Assembly: GCA_032622095.1 (NCBI GenBank)
Contig: CP136069.1
Span: forward strand, 83,784,958-83,848,957
Source: Siphonodentalium dalli
Lineage: Eukaryota > Mollusca > Scaphopoda > Gadilida > Siphonodentaliidae
Direction: 5' to 3'
Length of the DNA: 64,000 nt
Of this stretch, positions 55,411 through 64,000 are shown piece by piece. The notes below the pieces were generated by a model. That model had not been told where the DNA came from. It worked only from the letters and a program-made list of their open reading frames with translations, and did no database searches. Position 1 is the first letter of the stretch, and each line of letters opens with the position of its first letter. Both the position numbers and the translations under genes were made by a program.

Positions 55411-56570
55411 TGAATCTCGAAAGCCCCCAGCTTGCTTTGTTAAAGATGTATTCAGGGCTACTGTTTCTTTTGATATAATCCAGTCTTCAACATAAAAATT
55501 CTCTTCAGTTCAATGTTTGAAGACTGACCAAAGTTCTGCTGTGTAGAATGAAGACATGAATCTCGTTGTTACCTGTTGGTTTATATTTACACTTTGTTAT
55601 ACTATCAATGTGCTTCTATACAGGTTGTATTGTTTGTTTTACACATGTATAATTTAATCAATTCACAGAAGACTGTACAGAAATTGGTTGTCGCTTAATT
55701 ATAAGTTGATAAACTTAAAGGTACTCAATCCGATCAGAAGCTCCTAAATATCTATTTCTTTGGCCTCGGGGGGTATAAAATATTTGATTTGAGTCTAGGA
55801 ACCCACCAGTCAAAGCTATGAGTGATTAGATATCGATGTTTGAATTTTACTATTTCTATTGTTTGTGGACCAGAAGCACGTTGTCAAATGGACGAAGATG
55901 CGGATGAAGATGGATAACTCTAAAATCAAGTGGTTATGACCTGATTAATGATGTTTGTTGACAAATTACTGACAGTTTTGTTTACGTAACAATAGTTTCA
56001 ACACTCAAACTTTTGTGATTGGAGAGCTGTCGGTAATTATTAAAAGGACAAAGTTTATCTAATTCTCCATGTTCTTCTTGGTAGTTAATGTTTTTGCAGA
56101 CTTCTATAGTTTTTGCATTTACCAACTGCGAATGCCTTGGGTCCCTTTGAAAAACACCAGCATGTTACAAGCTAGTCATTGCGTTTGTTTTTGTCCGCCA
56201 TACTACATTTACCCACCTTGTCATTATCAGATCAGGAACATCCTGAATTAGAGTTGAATATGGCGATTGCAAATCACAAGTTTGATAAAAGATGCATAAC
56301 CCAAATAGTGCACAAATATATTTGGAAAGTATTGTCACATGGTTCAGAGCTACTTTTTTTCTGTTTATATAATGAAATCGCTTGAGAATATAAGGATCCG
56401 TGCTATTTTTTCATGACATACAATGGGGTATATGGTCATTCATTTGATCTGAAGATGAACTGACAGTTGTGGGGACGTATAAATTTCATTTGGAGAGGCA
56501 GATTGTCATTTTGAATATTCATGCCCAACTTGTTGCAAGAATAACTTTATCTGGAGCCTGTCCATTTTTG
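55411..56570. other. Intergenic, no gene seen
   Basis: AT-rich. The short reading frames at about 56069-56385 overlap one another, have no splice context and no family features. Confidence 0.4.
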
Positions 56571-57900
56571 TCCCCCGAAAAAAATAATTTGGGGGACTAT
56601 TAAAATAGCTGGTGTCCGTCCGTCCGTCCGGAAATGGTTTCCGGATGATAACTTTAGTTTCGGTTATTAGATCAAAAGCAAATTTAATAGGTGAGTTTAT
56701 CAGACCAAAATACAGGTCAAGTTCGAATATGGGTTTGCTCCGCTCAGTTTTGCGAGAGTTATGGCCCTTTTTGTCCGCCGACCCAACGGGTTCGGAGGAC
56801 TATTATAATCAGCACGTCTGTCCGTCCGTCCGAGGTTTCTGGATGATAACTTTAGTTAGAGTGAACCAAATTAAATTAAATGTGGGTTTACTAGCAGAAA
56901 AGACAGGTCAAGTTAAAAAATTTTGACTTAGAAAACCCCTGAAAGTTTGTTTCCGGATGATAACTTTAGTAGAGTTAATCGGATTCAAACCAAATTTGGT
57001 ATATTACTTTTTCCCAGCAAAACACAGGTCAAGTTCGAACTTGGGTTCTGCCCGCCCATTTTTGGCAGAGTTATGCCCCTTTTTCGACATAGAAAATTCA
57101 GTTTTTCTTGATTTTGGATTGTTTATATGCAAAACCCGTTTTTTTGTGGATTGCTTATATCAAAATACAGATCAAGTTAGAATTTCGGTTTAATCCCATA
57201 ATTTTTGCGAGAGTTATGGCCCTTTTTTGTCCGCCGACCCGACATATAAAACCCCAAAAGTTGGTTTCCGACCGATAACTCCAGTTTGGATTATTTGATC
57301 TGAACCAAATTTGGTATGTGTCTTTCTCCCATCAAAACACAGGTTAAGTTCGAATTCAGGTTCCGCCCGCCAATTTTCACCAGAGTTATGTCCCTTTTTT
57401 ACTTAGAATATTTGCCAATTTGAGGTTTCCGGATGATAACTTTAGTAAATGTGTACTGAATGAAATTAAATTTGGTATGTAGGTTTACTAGCACTAAAAA
57501 CAGGTTTTTATGCGCAAACAACGGTCGTATCAAGCCGACATTTACTTAGAATCTTGTAATTTTCTGGTTTCCGGATGATAACTTCAGTTTGTGTGATGAT
57601 ATCTGAACCAAATTTGGTATGTGAGTTTATCAGCCCTATGTACAGGTCAAGTTCGAATAATGGTATGCTCCGCCCATTTTTCCGAGAGTTGTGGCCCTTT
57701 TTCGACTTGTTTTACTTAGAAAATTTCTCACTTTTTCGGTTTCCGGATGATATCTCAAGTTTGGATCCTTTAATTGCAAATACCGTTTTTATGTGGATCA
57801 GTCATATCAAGATACAGGTCAAGTTCGAATTTGATCCGATGATTTTTCTCAGAGTTATGGGCTTTTCGACTTAGAAAATTAAATTTTTCTTGTAATTTTC
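56571..57900 (-). mobile_element. Pearl-like elements, inverted, at least two joined
   Basis: A hairpin GTCCCCCGAAAAAAA/TTTGGGGGACTA at 56570-56600 is followed by a GTCCGTCCGTCCG tract. A second start at 56778 (CCGACCCAACGGGTTCGGAG, then GTCCGTCCGTCCG) is followed by cores bearing TTTCCGGATGATAACTTTAG and CAGGTCAAGTTCGAA to about 57900. The hairpin-then-tract order is the mirror of 19727-19824. Confidence 0.75.
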
Positions 57901-58790
57901 TTCATTTTGTGCCAATTTGAGGTTATATTTTGACTTTAAAGAATTTTTTAAAGATTTGGTTATTTGTATGCATGTCAGTAATGAGACAATGCACAAGTGT
58001 CTTATCCATATAGTATACTTCTACAAAGCCTCCGCTCCAAATGAAGCCACCGGTTTGGGGGACACTGTGGCCGAGCGGTCTTTTATTCTCATTAATGTGG
58101 ACACTTCACTGTAGCTATTCATCAAGCTGTGCCAATAGTTTTTGCAAAATCGTAGAAAATCTGAGTTTTTCATAACCATATTCAACAATAATAGTTCTAT
58201 TACTAGTATAGTTTTAATTCAGGATATGCCAAACCTGATTATTACACACATTTAGTCATATATTTGGAAGTAAACGAATGTCTCATTTACAATCTTTATA
58301 CATTATGTTTCAATACTTTGTTTTCTGTTTACAAGTTTTGTTCTATCATAATCAAACTTTTCTTAGCATGATTTATGTGCCAATTGTTTAGTAAATTAAA
58401 TATAATATATTCCAAACTGTGTTTTCTTCCTTTACCTATATTTGGGATCATTAATATGGATTTTGGTTTACTTATAGCTTTCAGTCATGGAAGTACAGGG
58501 TCAGATATTCCCTTTTGCCACATTTGTTTGCCATAAAGAATTTTAATGAAAGTGTCAATGACACTACACTGTAGCTCGACCTGAGGGGATATTAGTCAAT
58601 GGTGCGATAAGGAATGTGGAAAGTTGAAATGTTTAAGATATACTGGATGTTAACCCAGAGAGCCACGGTGTATGGCATCAAACAAATGAAAAATCACCCC
58701 TGGTCAAGTGGTCCTGCTGAATTGCTATGATGCTGGTAGGGCAAACTGATGCCACTAGAAAAAAAGTACCGTTATTTGTTCTAAAGATGT
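57901..58790. other. Intergenic, no gene seen
   Basis: AT-rich. Contains an isolated A-box-like sequence (see rejected items) and no other recognised feature. Confidence 0.4.
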
Positions 58791-58792
58791 TA

Positions 58793-59053
58793 TTTTCGCG
58801 GTGTTTGGCTAATCCGAGCGATTTGAGAAAAAAACTGTGTATGAAACATTTAAGAATATATATATTTTTAAAATATATAATGCCTGCGCTGGTGTTTCTA
58901 AAACGACCTGAATAACCATCTTGATTATAGTCTATTTTCAACAACTCATACAACCAGTATTAAAAATATTTCGCAATAAATATGTTTTTGAATGTTTGAT
59001 ATGCATAATGGCTTTTCCTGTATTTGATCAGATTATCGGAACACCGCGAAAAA
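58793..59053. mobile_element. Small element with ~25-bp TIRs
   Basis: ATTTTCGCGGTGTTTGGCTA is inverted at GATTATCGGAACACCGCGAA, about 260 bp apart. Interior AT-rich; no clear duplication of flanks. Confidence 0.6.
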
Positions 59054-59218
59054 GACAAATTAAAAAAATATAATGGTATGTTTTGTTAACAGCATCAGTA
59101 TATCCTAACAGCATCATAGCAAAAAAAAAATAGGAATAGGAAGCAGGACTACATTAAAGATGATGTATCTCTTCCGGGCCACAAATATTAACATAATTTG
59201 AAGACTACAAATAGCTTT

Positions 59219-59420
59219 TTAAACCCTTCATGACTGGAGCTTCCTGAAATGTTGCAAAAACCCTGTGCCAATGCATTCTCTTATATAATACATTGGCCTA
59301 ACAATATTTACCATGACATTGTAAGCCAGTGCAATCTCTTATATATGTGAGGCTGTGGGAGACTCGCATTTATATGAGAATGCACTGGCACAAGCGCAAC
59401 TCCTGTTATGAAAGGGTTAA
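59219..59420. mobile_element. piggyBac-like foldback MITE with TTAA flanks
   Basis: TTAAACCCTTCATGACTGGA and TCCTGTTATGAAAGGGTTAA; internal CATTCTCTTATATA palindromes. TTAA at both ends. Confidence 0.75.
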
Positions 59421-59724
59421 CAAAACTGAAGATTGGGTACACAATCTGTCTATAAATGAATAATAAAGTGGTTCATTTCTGATGCAATCAAGTGTTTGCA
59501 GCAAAATAAATCTCTGAATCAAAATAACATTTACCTTGATGGAGGGTGCTAACAAGATTGAGTTCTCCCTCTTACTACACTCCAAACATTTCCACGAGAT
59601 CACCTGATATGCATGTTCTAAACAAGAGCATCGCTGGTGCGTGGCAAAATAAGCCCTTTTAGCCATTTCGAATTGTACTGCTGCAAAATAATATAACAAT
59701 TTGAGCTTATAAAGAATATCTGGT

Positions 59725-59875
59725 ATACCCCTACTTTCAATGCCAAAATGTGGTCAAATTCTAAGTCGAAAAAGGGCCATAACTCATGTGAAAATAATTG
59801 GAAAGAATCTATATTCGAACTTGGCCTGTACTTTTAGCTGGGAAACACACACATGAGCATTGGTTCAGATCAAAT
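59725..59875. repeat. Pearl-like core fragment
   Basis: TCAAATTCTAAGTCGAAAAA and ATTCGAACTTGGCCTGTACT match single cores of 43880-44650 in the opposite orientation. Confidence 0.6.
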
Positions 59876-59979
59876 GAAAGTGTCAGTGACACTGTAGCTC
59901 AACTTGGAGCGATTAGGAATGCGGAAAGTTGAAAGGTCTAAGTAATACTAGATTATCAACATGAAGAGATATATAAAGT

Positions 59980-60780
59980 AAAGTCCAAGATGGTTGCTGA
60001 TGGTTATGTTTTCCAATGAAATTCAAAAACATTTGATAGCTTCCATCTAGTAGATCAATTTCAAGATTAATATGAAGTTTGGTGATGATCGGATGAGGGA
60101 AGTGGACTGTAGGGTGTGCCAAAAGATTTATTCATGCAGAGTAAAATCCAAGATGGCTGCCAGTGGACATGTTTTATGGCCGAATGACCCCCAAACTGAC
60201 TCGTTCCCATCTACATGTCAATGTCAACAGCCATGACAAATTTCATAATGATCCGACCAAAGGTACGACATGTAGCCTGTGCCAAAGGATTTAGTCATGC
60301 AGAGTAAAATCCAAGATGGCTGCTGGCGGCCATGTTTTTTGCCAAATGACCTGTTCCCATCTACATGTCACTATTAACATCCATGACAAATTTCATGATG
60401 ATCTGACCAAAGGTACGACCTGTTGCCCATGCCAAAGGATTTAATCATGCAAAGAGTAAATTCCAAGATGGCTGCTGGTGGCCATGTTTCTTGGCCGAAC
60501 GACCCCAAAATCTACATCTCAATATTAACATCCATGACAAATTTCATGATGATCAGACAAACAGTATGGCCTGTAGCCCGTGCTAATGGATTGAATTTTG
60601 AAATCCAAGATGGCCGCAGGTGGCCATGTTTTTGGCCGAACGACCCCAAAATGACTCGTTCCCATCTACATTTCAATATTAACTTCCATGACAAATTTCA
60701 TAATGATCCGACCAAAGGTACGACCTGTAGCCCGTGCTAAAGGAAATTGTTGACGAATCATGCACGCACGCACACTTTAC
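59980..60780. repeat. Pearl-like tandem array (CCAAGATGGCTGC family)
   Basis: CCAAGATGGCTGC-type starts occur at about 60149, 60310, 60463 and 60604, each with CCCATCTACAT and CCATGACAAATTTCAT. Units are ~145-165 bp. The end has GTTGACGAATCATGCACGCACGCAC, a decayed microsatellite. Confidence 0.7.
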
Positions 60781-61019
60781 AAAGTAAAGTTGAGCTAATA
60801 ATCAAAAGTGGAGTTATCGGTCGGAAACCAAAAATGTTGAAGGACGGTCAAATTCTAAGTCGAAAAAGGGTCGTAACTCATGTAAGAATAATGGGATGGA
60901 ACCCATTTACTATGGTATGGGTAAACATAACAAGACAGTCAATGACTGTAGGGTCGCTCACCAGACTGTAAAGACGGAGAAGACTGGGACTCTGAAGACT
61001 ACAATAGGCAGTACGTTGT

Positions 61020-61210
61020 TATAACAAAATTAGTCTTTCAAAATTTAAATTTAAAATTAAAAAAATAGTTTTATTTAAAAAAAAAAATTTTATCAATAAG
61101 TAAAACCTAAGTTTTTTTTAACCTCATTGAAAATTATCTATTTTTTGTTGTTAAATGAAGCAAGGAGTTAAATCTAAAAAATTAAATCTAAATTGTTTTA
61201 TGTTTTTTTA
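61020..61210. other. AT-rich low-complexity tract
   Basis: A/T runs on both strands, immediately ahead of the CTGGCTCC pearl-like family, as at 23700 and 62170. Confidence 0.5.
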
Positions 61211-61550
61211 AAGATATTGACCCTGGCTCCGCCCATGTTTGCCCAGTGATCCCATGTTAACAGATCTGAACCCCAGAAAACCAAGGACCCTCCATGCCAA
61301 ATATAAGCTTAATGGTTCTTGACAAGAAGTTGTTTTAAGACTTACTCTGGAGGAAAAGAGTTATGGCCCTGGCTTTGTAAAGTTCTATTTGACTTGGTGA
61401 CCTCATTTTAGTCATCTAGGCAACATCCACACCAAATATGAACCCATTCAGTCTTATGGGTCTGGAGAAGATGTTTAAACCATTTTTGATGGAAGGACGG
61501 ATGATGGCCGATGAGCTCCACAGGAGATTATGCCTCAGGTGAGCTTAAAA
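61205..61550. mobile_element. Pearl-like element (CTGGCTCC family)
   Basis: Two cores with CCAGTGATCCCATGTTAACA and TTATGGCCCTGGCTT, then GATGGAAGGACGGATGATGG and GCTCCACAGGAGATTATGCC with TCAGGTGAGCT. The last part matches the ends at 62766 and 63332. Confidence 0.65.
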
Positions 61551-62169
61551 CTATAATCACGGAACCGATATATTAGTACCAAACTTGAACTCACCAACTC
61601 AAATAGTTTGTCCTATGGAGGGGGTTAAAGTTTTTGGAGTGAGTGGCTAATTCTTAAACTTGTCTCAATCAACAAATGGTGGTCACACAAACTACAGAAC
61701 CATTCATAGGGTAGAAATTAATTCACTGAAAGGAAGTGTTAAAACTGTATAAACAACATATTTTCACTGACCCACCACTTAGTAGAGACCAAATGCTCCT
61801 GGGAATACATTTGACATTCAATTTCAAAACTAATTACCAAAACAAAACACTGGCTGGAGAGAGCTGTGTGTGCTTGACCCGATTGTTGATACAACTGTCA
61901 GATTTGACATGTGGATAATTATCAACAGAGCAGACTGGTATTTTAACTGTAAGAGATCATATCCTAGCATATACACAGGGTGTAATGCATTGTGACTGTG
62001 AAAGATATTTAAAACATGTGTTTGATAACAGGGATGCTGGAAGCACCAATGACCTGTTAGATGGTGGTTTATTTTTTATTGCAATAAGGCATCAGACTGC
62101 TGTCAAATTTTGCCAAGAATATTTCTATCTGAAGAATATGGATGAGGGTGAGAGGGTTCTTTAATATTT

Positions 62170-62295
62170 GTGTCTTTAATAATTAACTTAAAAAAAAAAA
62201 ATATTATTGAAATAAATAAAAAAAAAATTCAATTTAAATTTTTTTTTTTTAATTGATCTGATTGATCAAGGAGTTCAATAAAAAAAAAATTGTTA
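62170..62295. other. AT-rich low-complexity tract
   Basis: A-runs and T-runs adjoining the next pearl-like element. Confidence 0.5.
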
Positions 62296-62800
62296 TGAGT
62301 TATGTCCCTGGCTCCACCCACATTTGACCCAGTGACCTCATTTGAACAAATCTGAACCCATTCCACCCGATGGTACAAGAGAAGAAATCGTTTTAAGAAA
62401 TACTATGGAGGGAAAGAGTTATGTCCCTGGCTCCGCCCCTATTTAACCCAGTGACCCCATTTGAACAAATCTGAATCTGTCATGTAGGGACCCTCTATAC
62501 CAATCTAAGCTAAATAGGCCCAATGGTTTTTGAGAAGAAAGTGTTTTAAGAATTACCATGGAGGGAAAGAGTTATGGCCCTGGTTTCGCAACTATCTGAC
62601 TTGGAGACCTCATTTTAACAAATCTGATTAACAGTTACCTAGGGAACATCCACAAACAATATGAACCCATTCAGTCCAATGGAACTTTAGAAGAAGATGT
62701 TCAAAGAATTGTTGACGGACAGATGGACGGATGGACGGTACGACGGACGGACGAGTAGTGATGACTATAGCTCCACCGGAGACTTCGTCTCAGGTGAGCT
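62290..62800. mobile_element. Pearl-like element (CTGGCTCC family)
   Basis: Three cores (GAGTTATGTCCCTGGCTC, GACCTCATTTGAACAAATC), a GGAC tract at 62714-62752, then CTATAGCTCCACCGGAGAC/TCGTCTCAGGTGAGCT. CTCCACCGGAG is a small palindrome and may be the terminal hairpin. Confidence 0.75.
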
Positions 62801-62837
62801 AAAAATCAAAGGTCAAAATGCAAAAATGTTAATTTTT

Positions 62838-63370
62838 TTTAGAGTTATGTCCCTGGCTCAGCCCCTATTTGACCCAGTGACCCCATTTGAACAAATCTGA
62901 ACCCCAGTCGCCCAAGGTCTCTCTGTACCAAATATAAGCTAAATCGGCCAAATATTTTTTTAGAAGAAGTCATTGTAAGAATTACTACGAGTTATGGCCC
63001 TGGTTTCTCAACTAATTAACCGGGTGACCTTATTTGAACAAATCTGAACACCAGTCACCCCAAGGACCCAGTCACCCAAGGACCCTCCATACCAAAAAAA
63101 TTGGCCCAATGGTACTGAACAAGAAGTAGTTGTAAGAATTACTATGGAGGAATAGAGTTATGGCCCTGGCTTCGCAACTATTTGACCCAGTGACCTCATT
63201 TGAACAAATCTGAATGAGAGTCACCTAGGGAACATCCACACCAAATATGAACCAATTCGGTCTTCCGGTTTCAGAGGAGAAGATGTTCAAAGAATTGTTG
63301 ACGGACGGACGGTACGACGAGGAGTGATGACTATAGCTCCACCGGAGAATTCGTCTCAGGTGAGCTAAAA
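62838..63370. mobile_element. Pearl-like element (CTGGCTCC family)
   Basis: Three cores as above, a shorter GGACGGACGG tract at 63300-63320, and the same GCTCCACCGGAGAATTCGTC and CAGGTGAGCT end. It directly abuts a different core family at 63371. Confidence 0.75.
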
Positions 63371-63530
63371 AGGGCAGTAACTCAGGTAAAAATAATTGGA
63401 CGGAACCCATATTCGAACTTGGCCTGTATTTTTAGCTGGGAAATATACATACAATTCGGTTCAGATCAAATAATCCAAACTTGAGTTATCGCTCGGAAAC
63501 CAAAACTGTTAATGGACAGACAGACAGACT
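63371..63530. repeat. Pearl-like core with CAGA tract
   Basis: One AACTTGGCCTGTATTTTTAG core followed by GGACAGACAGACAGACTG (63514-63531). Confidence 0.6.
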
Positions 63531-63534
63531 GTTT

Positions 63535-64000
63535 ACATAATACAACCTTTTTTCAAAATGGTGTAATAAAAAACTTCTTTTACGGTCCTGGTAGAAGGTA
63601 CTCAATTTTAACAAAATCAATTTTAGTTGATACAAGCTTTTCCAGACAGGTGTCCTTGATTGATATCTATTATTTTATACCACAGATTTTATATAAAACT
63701 TACTGCGAAGAGAAATAAACTATCGATAAAGAAAGTTTGAACTCCCAATGGTTGAGGAGAAAGAATAGACATAATAATGTTTTGTGTAGATTTACTAATG
63801 AATGATTTTTAACATTCTAAAATAATTTCACCTCTTACATGATAAATCACATCAGTTTGTACAAAGTGCATAAATACAAAATTGGGTCTGTGTCAGTCAG
63901 CAACTCAGTAAGAAATATTAACCAACTTTGTATATCACAAGAGCTCAAAATGTATTCAAGAGAATATCCTTAGTGAAACAACAATGTATTCAAGATAATA
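63535..64000. other. Intergenic, nothing recognised
   Basis: AT-rich. A CCAGACAGGTGTC..TTATTTTATACC block at 63640-63690 also occurs near 43095-43135 and, inverted, near 13125-13180, so it is a minor repeat of unknown type. Confidence 0.4.

Noticed and set aside
56612-57874. Frames of 78-104 residues starting MITL or similar
   Set aside because: Translations of the GGATGATAAC core repeats, recurring in each unit.
58060-58085. tRNA-Leu/Ser-like A box (GTGGCCGAGCGGTC)
   Set aside because: No acceptor stem partner, anticodon arm or B box follows; at most a tRNA or SINE fragment.

Overview
This is intron-rich, AT-rich animal nuclear DNA, not bacterial. Coding exons are short, bounded by GT/AG splice signals and separated by kilobase introns, and the rest is packed with small DNA transposons and tandem-repeat elements. 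Several arrays combine ~160-175 bp core repeats, a GGAC/ACGG microsatellite and a short terminal hairpin. This layout resembles the pearl/HINE (Helitron-related) elements described from bivalves, so I infer a mollusc, probably a bivalve. I cannot name the species.

Only two host genes can be supported. Both are CRAL-TRIO (SEC14-type) lipid-transfer proteins, arranged head to head with about 12 kb between their start codons. The minus-strand gene (28248 down to 16085) has seven coding exons and 312 residues and resembles alpha-tocopherol-transfer-protein-like (TTPAL). The plus-strand gene (40281 to 51219) has five coding exons and 319 residues and resembles clavesin. All splice phases close, and each start has an in-frame stop upstream. 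Three intron positions are shared, so the pair looks like an old inverted duplication that has diverged.

Region by region: 1-2.9 kb holds a local repeat family with AT-rich spacers. 3-7 kb is intergenic with small inverted-repeat elements. 7053-13046 is an almost perfect 2997-bp direct tandem duplication. 13-16 kb carries TTAA-flanked and other terminal-inverted-repeat (TIR) elements. 16-28.3 kb is the TTPAL-like gene, its introns full of MITEs and pearl-like arrays. 29.4-37.5 kb, between the genes, holds two related MULE transposons whose TIRs are each built of five ~16-bp iterons. One is broken by a ~2.5 kb nested repeat containing telomere-like motifs; the other has a 9-bp target-site duplication. 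37.8-40 kb has nested TTAA elements. 40.3-51.2 kb is the clavesin-like gene, with a foldback MITE ending 26 bp before exon 2 and another in the presumed 3' UTR. 51.5-64 kb is repeat-rich with no supported gene.

Most window-specific biology is therefore mobile DNA: MULE, hAT-like MITEs with 8-bp duplications, several TTAA-flanked families, a TA-flanked foldback family, pearl-like arrays, a degenerate LINE ORF1 and a tRNA-derived SINE. I found no rRNA, intact tRNA, CRISPR array or operon. Coordinates of repeats were set by eye and may be off by a few bases.
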